From Symsagittifera roscoffensis (Eukaryota > Xenacoelomorpha > Acoela > Convolutidae): a stretch of 64,000 nt of DNA. The stretch covers positions 70,275,345 through 70,339,344 of the forward strand of contig NC_087062.1 in assembly GCF_963678635.1 (NCBI RefSeq), in the 5' to 3' direction. Positions 49,406 to 60,768 of this stretch are shown one piece after another. The stretch's first letter is position 1, and each line of letters opens with the position of its first letter. The notes under the pieces are model-generated. The model did not search any database. It saw nothing but the letters and a program-made list of their open reading frames with translations, and was not told the DNA's origin. A program made the translations under genes and the position numbers.

Positions 49406-51335
49406 AAGAGAAGTGTATGGCAGTGTGAAAGATTTTTTTAATCAAAAAACAATAAAAATGCATGTTATTAAAATGAAGTTGGTTTAAAAATGTTCAAGAA
49501 ACCTGTTACTTTTTGGGTATTTAACCTTTCCGCCCCTCAAGAAATTATTGGCATTTTTGCCCCACACACAAAATATGTGAAGTTATTAGGGGCGATATGT
49601 GCGAGGGGCGAAATGTGACACTATTTTTAAGAGTGGCAAAATTTGTGTTTACGGCGAAACGTGGGTCATTCTTTTGAAAAAAAAAGAAATAATAAAGCAA
49701 TGTAGCCGCAGCAATAACTTCCGAAACGTCCGTAACCCATTATAAGAAAAAAATTTGAAAGTAAAAAAGCAATGATGCCCACAAAAAAGCAATGATGCCC
49801 GTAGCAAACACACACCCACCTACAAAATTCAGTTGGTAAGTCAGCACCTTCATATAACACAAGTTGAAGTAAATTAGCCAACAGACAGTTGAAAAAGATG
49901 ACAGTTGACAGATGAACGCAAGAAAACAGAAAAAATACTGACTGCTTTTTGAAAAATATTCAGTTTTCAGATTTCAAAAAAAAACAGAAAAAAGACTTAA
50001 AAGCTCTTTGAATTTTAAGATCAATATCAACACATGATTGATTTTTTTTGCTATTATTAACCCAATTCGAGAAAACTGGATCAATAGGTAAAATTTTTAT
50101 TGAGTTGAGACAAATACTACTGACGAGTTAGGCGAGAGCCATAGAGAGAAAAAAAAACAATTTAACAATATTTTTGCTTTCAATCAAACCCTTGAATCTT
50201 TTGAGTCGTTAGGAATTTTTCAAATCCGTTGAAATAAAAAGTCACACTAAATAAAAACTCTTAGCATAAAAAGATCTGTACCAAACCGTGTTGTTGGGTG
50301 CTAAGTTTTTTCGCAGACCGATCTTATAGCAGCCTCAAAACAAAAACAAATCAGAACAGTAACTTCAAACGCGGCATTGGCAAGAAGCGATTGCTCGTTC
50401 CACTGAGCAATTTGTCGAAATGAGTTGAATTATCGAACGAAAAAAAATAGCCCCGCGAAAGTTCCATTTTCTTTTTTCTGATCATTGAACTGACAAGCTT
50501 GAAATTTGAAAGACATGTAAAAAGTCTTGAATATCCAGCTTTCTTTATACCTTTCTATACCCAACCCCCATTTCCCCCCTGACTGTAGTATTTGGTCACT
50601 GAGCCCATGGTTTTTGATGCTCTGATGAATAAAGTATGTAACAAAGTAACGTATTTTAATTGCTAAAAATTATTCAATCATCATTCCAAAAGCATTGATT
50701 GTCCTTATTGCTCTATCCAGCTCAGCTCATTTGAACTAATTTGATTTTTGATAGACTGCTTTCATATGAATCGCAAACATTATTAATGGAAAAAGTTGAG
50801 GAATATTGGCAGAAAATTTTTTATTATCAGGCGGTTTTCCAAGAAAAAAAATTACAGAACTGTTGATAATTTTTAGACCATATTAAAACTTTAGTAGTGG
50901 CCTTAAAAGTAATATTATTCCTAAATGTAACAAAACTGCTTGTACGATAAGATTCGTTGAAAATTTAATTTTACCGAAATTTTCACACAATCATTAACCA
51001 GCGCAAAATTAACTTTTGCGTCTATTTTTGGACAAATTTTGGGACAAATTAGCGCTTGTATATCGCTGCGCATGTTCATTTTGCCGCAAGCTTAATTACG
51101 AGAGAATAAAGTAAAGTGCAACTCGCACCGAATCCTCATGGATAAAATTCTATTATAATGGACGATTGTTGACAAAAAGGTTGTCTTGATAAAATATTAC
51201 CGTGGCAAATTTAGACACCATAATTGGTTTTTAACCCATGATAATCGAACATTTTCGAAAAGTGACAAGGATAGCCGGTTACTGTGCAAGTAGCACAAAA
51301 TCTTTCGACCATAGTCTTTAAAAATTACAAAAAGT

Positions 51336-51537
51336 CATTACGAGGCCAAACTGTGCACTGGATAGGCGCACAGTTTTGTATCTGCATATTCCTGGATTCC
51401 AGATGCAAGTCTTTATTATTCGTAAAAATTAGTCGGAACTATTAAAGAAATCGAAAAAATGAAAGAAGAACAAAGGGAGCGTCCTTGATGCGGAATCCGC
51501 TATCAATTTACAAAACACACATTTTGGCCTCGTAATG
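51336..51537. mobile_element. Small inverted-repeat element (202 bp), MITE-like
   Basis: CATTACGAGGCCAAACTGTG at the left end is the inverse of CACATTTTGGCCTCGTAATG at the right end, apart from one position. No coding capacity. Target-site duplication is not clear. Confidence 0.6.
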
Positions 51538-53284
51538 TTTTTTTATTATATTAGTGCAGTTTCTTCTGCGTGGTTTGATAAAAAGATCTGATATACAAGT
51601 GTAGTTGCGACATATTCGACAGTCATAGTAATACAAATAAAATGGAAGAAAAATTTTGTGGATAATGACTAGAAAAAAAAACAAATAGATTTAAAAATTT
51701 CGAAGTTTTTGGTTCCCATGATGTCGTTAAAAACTCCAAAAACTAATTCTACTTGCCTAACACCAAGTTTTCAGGGATTAAACTTTGCATATCAATTGCA
51801 AATTCTAGTTATCAACATTCCAATATTAAATTTTGCAGCGATTAGTTAAAAATCATTTTACTACCAAATTATTGACTATTTATAGATTTTGTTATTACTT
51901 AAATAATATATGTCATGCAGTGGCGAAGTTTCAAATCAACAGAACTGCCTAGTCGAAGACAATTTAAAAAGTAGAACACCAGAAAAATCATCCAGTGTTT
52001 CAAGGAAACGCCTAATACGGACAAAAATCAAGATAAATCCTAAGCTCTGTCCTGAAGCTTGCTGACAACCAGACAATACGATCAGCATTTTAAGAAAATT
52101 TAGACAAAATTACAATTTAAAGTGAAAAATTGAATTGCTGAAGTTTGTAGAATATTGTTTGATGGTTAAAGTTCTGTGAAAACTCAAATTAAATTTATTT
52201 TTTTTTAACAGTTTTTGAGCATATTGTATTTATTAATTTTCAACACTTGCGCAAAAACAGTATCGAAAGTTTTTTTACAAAATTTGAAAACAGTTTTAGA
52301 TCTTTTAAAATTAAAGAAAAAATTTACTGAAATTTCTTGTAAAACGGGTAAAAAAAATTTAGCAAGATGCAGCATCTTTTTATGTGTTTAAAATGCTACG
52401 CTTGATGTTTTTTTTTGATGTAATATTATAAAACGCAATTTATTTTTTTTTAAAAACGTGTTGAAATCTTTTAATCCAAATTTCAACTTTGATGAAAACG
52501 AATGCTTATCCTTATCCCAAAACATTGTTTTTTGCAATTTTCCATCAACATACATGAAAAAATAAACTAGGTAAAAACGATAAAGAGCAGAAAAAAATGT
52601 TTCAAAAAAATTAATGAACCTTATTGCAGGAAGTTTTTTCGATGAAAGTTTCTGAAATGAAAAGAAAATTTTTTTTTGCAGCATGCATGTTCTTATGATT
52701 TTTTTAAAGTAAGTGCTCGAAATGATTTAAGCATCTTTGCTGAAGAATTTTGCAAAGCAAAAAAAACTATAAAGATTTTTCAAGCCAGTTATTGAAAAAT
52801 TTTCTTTTTCTTAACATTATTGCTAAGGTTTCAATACTCAAACATGTGTGCAAAATTTACTAGGTCATATTTGTAACAATTTTTTGAAATAATTGCATGA
52901 TGCTTGATTACTTTTAAAAAAAATTTAACAAAACCGTTTTTTTAATGCCTTAATTTCTGTAAATTGAAAAAACTATTTGGAAAATAAATTACAATGCACA
53001 AGAAATTACGTTTTTTTTTCTATAAATCAAAGAGATGTTGAGCAGTTGATATCTCAAATTTTTGCGATTTCTTAACGAAGAGTTGGTGTTGGCTCCATCG
53101 CTGGTGATTCACTTGTATGTTTGCTCACTATAAACAAGGAAATAGGAAATTGTTCACATGTTGAGCCACATATCTGGAATGAGGGAATATGGGATAGTTA
53201 ATCCTAATAAGGCTTGAAATTATGGTCGATAGAACCTTCACTGACTTCAAATACATAAATTGTATTTATATATAATTTATGTAA

Positions 53285-53299
53285 ACAATATATACATAA

Positions 53300-53377
<78 letters not shown>

Positions 53378-53382
53378 ATATT
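53285..53382. repeat. (TA)n microsatellite, interrupted
   Basis: About 98 bp of TA repeats with CA and AA interruptions. Confidence 0.97.
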
Positions 53383-55195
53383 ATATTTGATGTAGATTAA
53401 AGATTAAAGCTTAAATATTTTCCAACAAATCTGGGAAATTTTTATGATTACGTAAAAACCAATCGCAATTGATTAAACCAGGTTTTGATTTTTTCAATTT
53501 GAAAAGAAGTGGAGGAGCAGAGGGTTTTGTTGTGGAAATTTGAGAGATTAAAATTTTTTATGTAGGTGAAAACTCTATAACAAATTTGATAAAATACTTT
53601 GAGTTGCAATTTTTTGAGATTGAAGAAAATATTTTGTTATTTGCAATTCAGTCGTAAACATAATGTTTTGACTGGAAGCAGTTGGTTCAGAAAAAAACTA
53701 TATGATTGAGTAAGTTTTTCTAGATAGAGTTTTACTTAGTCGGTGAGCTCTGTTTTGGATAACACACAAGTCCAAAAATCGGTTTAAATTAGAACTCTGC
53801 ATCTGTTTTCATCAACGATGGAATCTTATGCAGCGTTTTTTTCTTGAAAAAGAAACTCAAAAAATTTAAATATTTCAAAAAAAAAATTTTCAAGTCAATT
53901 CAAGTTTAGCACTTACCGATCTCGAAAGGGTTGATTTTTTAAGCAAAAATTTCTAGAATTTTTATCATTTAGGACATTAAAAAAATTACCTAGGTGATGA
54001 CTTCACTACAAAAAATCAAGACGTCAATAATAAAATGAAGTCATAATTCTTAAAAGAAACATGTGTAGGCGATGACTTCATGGTTTTTATAAATTATGTT
54101 GTTTCACTTTTTTTTGTTAACCTTGTTTTTTATTCAATCATTTCAATTTTACTTCAATTTTTACAATTCGTTTTTCATAAAGAAAGAAAAAAGTTATCTC
54201 GTGGGCTCACCGAATTAAAACTTTGATTTTACTTTTAGAGAAATTCCCATAATACCAGTTTAAAGTTTTTACTTTTTCAGATAATTATCGCTCATAACCG
54301 AAACGGAAAATCAAATACGATGTCTGCGGTGAGAGGTGAGAAAGAAAAAAAGAACATCAGCGTCCTCAATATATTTTTATGATCAACAAAAAAGGAAAAG
54401 TCCCAAATATCTTGTTGCCATGAAAAACGCACCCTCCTGTTTCAAGCAGTCGACGGTTCTTTTTTTTCGCTGAACATGAGCTTTCATGTTACTACTTTCT
54501 TTGCCAACGTCGAAGAAAAAAACATAGAGCAAAACAAAGAAAACCAACTGACACAGTGGATGATTTGATGAAAATTGTGGTGGCGGAATTAGAACGTGGT
54601 AAAAAAAAATTGAAGGAAGAATTGCGAGCTGGCCAATATTTTTTAGCGGATACGGAGATTGAAAAGAGGACATATAAGCGTAGAAGTGTTTCCAGTGAAA
54701 TAAGTGTACAAGTGTAACAGGAGATATAAGTCTTTCAAAATATTTAAGCTAGACACACAGACAACCAATGCGAAAACTCGAAGAAGTTTCCAATCAGCTC
54801 AATTTTGCCGTTAAATTCAGAATAGTTTTGTGTTCTCCGCATTTTTGAGACTGACAAATTTTGATACTTTTATTGTAACAAAAAATTTGTTTTGAACAAG
54901 GCCATTTTGCTGTGTACTAAAGCAGACTTAAGCACGATCCAAGGAAAAGTAGTAAAAACTGATAGATTAAAAAATTTACTCAATAACGACACAATGCAAA
55001 GTGGAAATTTAAGTTGATTACAAGGGTTATCGTTTTCGCTGCTTTGATCAAAAACGTTTCAATGTGATGTTTGGACCTTTGTAACTTGTCTTTTATCGAA
55101 TAAAAAAATGAAGCATGCCAGGATCATTTGTGCCTTTACCGAACGTTAGTCATGTACAAAACAGTTACCTTAATCTCAGTTTGCAATTCTTAGAA

Positions 55196-55252
55196 AGTTG
55201 CAGAAACCTAAACCACAGTCTGGTCATGAGCTCAAAATTTTTATTACTGAGT
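55196..55252 (+). other. Candidate exon flanked by splice-like sites (unit 1)
   Basis: GCAATTCTTAG precedes and GTAAGT follows a 57-bp segment that in one frame reads KLQKPKPQSGHELKIFITEW. The same segment with both sites is present in unit 2 near 59580-59636. Identity unknown. Confidence 0.3.
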
Positions 55253-55609
55253 GGTAAGTAATTGGATCCTTTATACGATTGATATTGGTATTTTCTTCAA
55301 GTGCTTCCGGCGCCCTAATTCTGATATCTTCTTCCACAAACCAGATCTTCTCCTTAAAAATCTCCTAAGTTTCAAGTGAGACATGATTACCCAGAGAACG
55401 TGTATGAACTTCAAACTTTGTTTGAATAGCTAGAAAGAATTACTTTTTCGATTACAAAATAACAACCGTTTTATAATTCCAGATTTCCTTCGAGTTCCAA
55501 TTTCAGTCTTTTTAAATTCGACCTCATGAATCTGTAATTCTGTTCCAAAAATTCATCAAAAATTCGTCTTTGCCTTTGTTTTGAATCTAACATATTCAAT
55601 TGAGAAAAT

Positions 55610-55975
55610 AAGCTGGAGAAAAGTAAAAAATTCAAGATAAAAAAAGCTTTTAATGAAGAAATGAAAAAGATAAACGATCAGCTGAACGAGCGAGGCGAGA
55701 CGTTTTCAGTTAACAAGTTTAATTACACAGAAAAATTCATCAAAGATACAGAGTATGCTAAGAAGTCAACGCATTTTGTGCAAATTGAAAAAAGTCTGAT
55801 TTTTTTGAAACAAACTCTGCAAAGATCAGGGAAATTTTTACTCATTTTTGATTCCAACAGCGGTAGATGTGACTTAATTTTAATCAGGTCCTGCTTAATC
55901 CTATATGTGATTCATGATAAAGAAGCGAAAAATCAGATATATAAAAGCAAACGATTTTCTTTTCTCATACTTTAA
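55610..55975 (+). pseudogene. Unknown ORF, unit 1 (lysine-rich)
   Basis: Open frame from about 55610 (NKLEKSKKFKIKKAFNEEM) to the stop at 55975. The first ~80 residues are coding-like (RGETFSVNKFNYTEKFIKD, THFVQIEKSLIFLKQTL) and the rest looks like read-through of AT-rich DNA. It is kept almost unchanged in unit 2. I recognise no family. It could be an exon or a fragment of a dead gene. Confidence 0.35.
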
Positions 55976-56161
55976 GAGCTTCATTTTTTTTCAACAATGT
56001 GAAATGTCTCTATATTCTGTTCTCAAAGCCTAAAAAGCTAACAAAACAACAAAAACATTCTCTTAAGGGTAGCTTGCACCAGAAAGTTTTGCAAGAAAAA
56101 CACTCATTTGAAGAATTTTAAAAAAAAATAGGAACAATAACCCTTGGAAGAGTGTTTGTAG

Positions 56162-56383
56162 TTGTTGAGAAACCGAGAAAAAGCATATTTATTGTGCAAC
56201 AAGCACTGGAATAAACTCAAAACAAGACTCTCTTTTTTTCCGGTTGAAAAAGTTAACTTGGTAAAAAACAGAATGACTGTGTTTGAAGGTTTTTTGCAAT
56301 CCTGCAACCACAAAGATGTATTCAAATCTTCAAAGCAATGCAAAAGAATTCAAAACAGCTATAAGAAAAACTTTATAGGTTAG
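56162..56383 (+). pseudogene. Unknown ORF, unit 1 (second piece)
   Basis: Reads KAYLLCNKHWNKLKTRLSFF and VEGF-free ordinary sequence such as MTVFEGFLQSCNHKDVFKSS. It lies downstream of the previous ORF on the same strand in both units, so the two may be parts of one decayed gene. No family recognised. Confidence 0.3.
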
Positions 56384-59300
56384 ATTTTAGATGTACTTTT
56401 CCAAACGTGGCAAATTTAAGACTACACTAATCTATAGGTTACAGGTATTATCCATTTTGCGAAAGTGATAAAGGTTTCTGTGACAAAATACGAGAAGACA
56501 AGATCGGTAGAACTCTGTTGTGATTACTCGAAAAACTGTAGTTGACAAGACTTTCTGCAGAACTTGATTCAAGCCAGCTCTATCCCTATTGAAGGTATCG
56601 AAATAACATCAAGAACAAATTGGTAAATTGTACTCGAAAATTGCTGATCTCTGGCTTCAAATTAAAAAATGAATCACTTAGTACTCCTCTTTTCAACTTA
56701 TATTTTGAGCTTGGATTGTACTGTAACTGAAAAGCAACCACTTTGCTCAATAAATTCTTAACACTTTTAAAAGCATTGTCCAGTCAGTGGTTGATGCTAG
56801 AAAAGTGGAGATACAACTCAACTATCAGCAGTTGTAGCGGAAACAAAGAGGTTTTTAGGCAAGTTCTTCCATAAATACCAGATCATGGGTAGATCCAGGC
56901 ATGAAACTTCGAGCCATCTCAACAATGAGAAAACTCACAGAGCAATCAATGATCCACTGTTCAAAAGATTGAATACGGTTGAGAAAGATCTCTTCGGGGT
57001 GGGATTGTTGAAATCAAACATTGAGCTCAGAGAACCCATAGTTGCTGTTTTTTAATTGAAAATTTTCGTAATGCATTCATATTTGAAAATTAGGAGAAGA
57101 ACACAGACTGGCTTTACGTAGATCTTGCAGAATAAAGTTTGTCAACTGCATACAGGTAGATGAAAGAACATTATGGGAAAAACTGAAAGAATTTGACTTC
57201 TGAGACTCCTTCAAGGCAGATGCAAAACCCATGAAAAGAAAAATCCAAAAGCATCATAATGCCCTCTTTTTGTTGAACGACTTCTTGCTGCTATGGCATC
57301 AAGTCAAAAAAGTTCAAAACTACTAGATAAGGAATGTTTAGGCAAGCGGGCTCTAGATTTTTCTGGAGATGGATATATAGCAAAAAAAGCTTGACGGAGC
57401 GGTTAACCTTACATCCTGAAAAACAAAAATCAGTGCTGTGAATCATATGGTTGCTCTCTAGGTGCAGACAAAGAAATCAAATAGTTATTTTCACTCAACG
57501 AGACAAGTTCAAGTCGATTGTAATCATACAAAACCATTGAATTTATCAAAATTGATTCAATGAAGTAAGTTTTCAACTACTTAATAGTATACTGGCCTTA
57601 TAATAACAAACTGTAAAAATGCGGTAAACTTAATGTACAAGATGTATATTTTTTAATTAGTTTTCACAATACGTTTTTGAAATTTAGCATAATTTTAGCC
57701 AGTTAAAACACTGTGTTAAGTAACTAGAACACCAAATAAAACAGATTTTACCTCAATCTAAATTTTATTGTGTTATAAATTCTCTGTTTCTCTGCAAAAT
57801 ATTTTACCAATGATTTATCTCGATCCCAAAGATAAACATTCATTGATACTTCAATTTATAATCTACACATAACACCCAAAAATAAACAATAACGATATTT
57901 AGATAACGCACCCCGAAAATTTTTGAACAAAAACTAGAGGTTTCTACACAAAAACCCTTTTCCTACCTTGCTCCTACCCTTAGTCAAATATGGAACTTTA
58001 CCAATGCTTTTACCTAGCTTCATACATTACAAATTCCATACCCAAATTAACACATAGCGCGGCAGATAACAAATCCATAAAGTATGTAAATGCATGGGGT
58101 CCTCCGCGCATCTCCACCCCCCTTACTTCAGCTCCAATATCTACTGCTGAAAACATTCATGTTTTTCATTCTTTTTTCAATATCGACCAATTCTTTTAAA
58201 GTTTAGAATATTTTACCATTAATTGTTTTTTAAGCGTATTGGGCAGTTAAAATAATTAGTTTTTTATCCTTATACCAGTACAGTACTAGAGTGGTTGCGA
58301 CTTTCGAACAAAATGACGGAATATTTGTACTCCCTGTGAGATTTTCCTTCAGACCATTTTTAAAAAATTAATTAGCCCTTTTGAACAATTTTTTTTATTT
58401 TATCTGAAAAATATTGACGTCTCGAGCTCAAACTTGACAATTTATTACCAACTAAAAAACCTTGCGATCCAATGTAGGGTTATTCTATTGGTTCTATTAG
58501 AATAATACTTAATGATAAATAAATTTACCGTTTTCATTTTTAAATAGCTTGTTGGGAAAGATTTTGATTAATTAGAATCTGGAAAAAATATCAAAACATT
58601 TCAATTCTCATTTAAAAAATAAATACGTTTTCAAAAGTCTATTCAGAAGTTTTTTATCAAAAACAATTTCATAGGCAAAAAGGTCAGTCGGAGCAATCAG
58701 GTATTCGCCTGATACGAGCAGTGTTTGTTGGTTTTAAAAATCAAATTTTATCTTACATTAGACAATCAGAAAATTGAAACCAAAAAGTCTATTTTATTCG
58801 AAAACATAGATTAAGTTTACAAGTGTAAAAATATCACAACTGATTTCAAACAATTACATTTTTTCGAATTTCCAAACAAAATTTGTACAAATGTGCGTAG
58901 GTTAGAACTAAGAAAGCGATAGTGGAGAAAAAAGCATTTTCAATATTTCACCCTCTCTTTTATATTAACAGGTACTTTTTCATCCAATCAGGAATCATCT
59001 GGAGTTTTGAGCCTATTTCTCTATTGTTCCCATCTCCATAGCTTTTGTACAATAGGTTTCAATTTAAAGCAACAAGGCAAGACTAATTGTCAAGATTAGT
59101 TGGTTCCCCAAGAATCTTATTGTGACTGTGTCTTCCATTCTTTCTAACTGACCGAGAACTTTTTGATACCAGAATGAAATGAAAAGACTCGAGTTTCAGC
59201 TTCTTCTTGCGCAAATTTTAAAGAAGCAAGTAGGGAATTTATTAATTCTTCACTCATTTGACATCACAAAAAGAACACTTTGTTTATTATTGTCAATAGA

Positions 59301-59634
59301 TTTATTTAAATTTCTGAGGAAGCGTTCTCGAGTGAAGAAAGTACGCTTGATAGTGAAATTTACTCAATAACGACAGAATGCAAAGTGGAAATTTAAGTTG
59401 CTTACAAGGGTTATAATTTTCGCTGCTTTGATCAAAAACGCTTCAATGTGATGTTTGGACCTTTGTAACCTGTTTTTTATCGAATAAAAAAATGAAGCAT
59501 GCCAGGATCATTTGTGCATTTACCGAACGTTAGTCATGTACAAAACAGTTACCTTAATCTCAATTTGCAATACTTAGAAAGTTGCAAAAACCTAAACCAA
59601 AGTCTGGTCATGAGCTCAAAATTTTTATTACTGA

Positions 59635-59817
59635 GTGGTAAGTAATTGGATACTTCATACGATTGATATTGGTATTTTCCTCAAGTGCCTCCGGCGCCCT
59701 AATTCTGATGTCTTCTTCCCCAAACCAGATCTTCTCCTTAAAAATCTCCTAAGTTTCAATGGAGACATGATTACCCAGAGAACGTGTATGAAATTCAAAC
59801 TTTGTTTGAATAGCTAG
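59635..59817 (+). pseudogene. Unknown ORF, unit 2 (open where unit 1 has a stop)
   Basis: Reads LKCLRRPNSDVFFPKPDLLL and MITQRTCMKFKLCLNS. In unit 1 the corresponding DNA has TGA after LLSFK. An alternative frame over the same DNA reads RHDYPENVYELQTLFE, which is equally protein-like, so the coding frame is unresolved. Confidence 0.3.
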
Positions 59818-59993
59818 AAAGAATTACTTTTTCGATTACAAAATAACAACCGTTTTAAAATTCCAGATTTCCTTCGAGTTCCAATTTCAGTCTTTTTAAA
59901 TTCGACCTCATGAATTTGTAAATCTGTTCTAAAAATTCATCAAAAATTCGTCTTTGCCTTTGTTTTAAATCTAACATATTCAATTGAGAAAAT

Positions 59994-60359
59994 AAGCTGG
60001 AGAAAAGTAAAAAATTCAAGATAAAAAAAGCTTTTAACGAAGAAATGAAAAAGATAAACGATCAGCTGAACGAGCGAGGCGAGACGTTTTCAGTTAACAA
60101 GTTTAATTACACAGAAAAATTCATCAAAGATACAGAGTATGCTAAGAAGTCAACGCATTTTGTGCAAATTGAAAAAAGTCTGATTTTTTTGAAACAAACT
60201 CTGCAAAGATCAGGGAAATTTTTACTCATTTTTGATTCCAACAGCGGTAGATGTGACTTAATTTTAATCAGGTCCTGCTTAATCCTATATGTGATTCATG
60301 ATAAAGAAGCGAAAAATCAGATAAATAAAAGCAAACGATTTTCTCTTCTCATACTTTAA
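59994..60359 (+). pseudogene. Unknown ORF, unit 2 (lysine-rich)
   Basis: Copy of 55610-55975 with only two or three residue changes near the C-terminus. Confidence 0.35.
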
Positions 60360-60546
60360 GAGCTTCATTTTTTTTCAGCAAAACGAAATGTCTCTATATA
60401 TTGTTCTCAAAGCCTAAAAAGCTAACAAAACAACAAAAACATTCTCTTAAGGGTAGCTTGCACCAGAAAGTTTTGCAAGAAAAACACTCATTTGAAGAAT
60501 TTTTAAAAAAAAATAGGAACAATAACCCTTGGAAGAGTGTTTGTAG

Positions 60547-60768
60547 TTGTTGAGAATCCGAGAAAGAGCATATTTATTGTGCAACAAGCACTGGAATAAA
60601 CTCAAAACAAGACTCTCTTTTTTTCCGGTTGAAAAAGTTAACTTGGTAAAAAACAGAATGACTGTGTTTGAAGGTTTTTTGCAATCCTGCAACCACAAAG
60701 ATGTATTCAAATCTTCAAAGCAATGCAAAAGAATTCAAAACAGCTATAAGAAAAACTTTATAGGTTAG
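60547..60768 (+). pseudogene. Unknown ORF, unit 2 (second piece)
   Basis: Copy of 56162-56383 with two changes at the N-terminus. No function recognised. Confidence 0.3.

Larger units (their letters stand above)
48699..54971. other. Long AT-rich interval without a recognisable gene
   Basis: Contains a dispersed repeat (49204-49405), a small inverted-repeat element (51336-51537) and a TA microsatellite (53285-53382). A few short ORFs of 60-100 residues here are low-complexity or hydrophobic and match nothing I know. No RNA gene was seen. Confidence 0.55.
54972..59355. repeat. 4.4-kb tandem duplication, unit 1
   Basis: Begins AAATTTACTCAATAACGAC and ends TAGTGA. The whole segment repeats head-to-tail at 59356-63754 with a constant 4,384-bp offset at the left end and few differences. 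Aside from the exon-like pieces listed, the unit is AT-rich with no recognised gene. Confidence 0.93.

Noticed and set aside
49666-49881. 71-residue hydrophobic minus-strand ORF
   Set aside because: Lies in AT-rich DNA with a small internal repeat. No start context, homology or duplication supports it.
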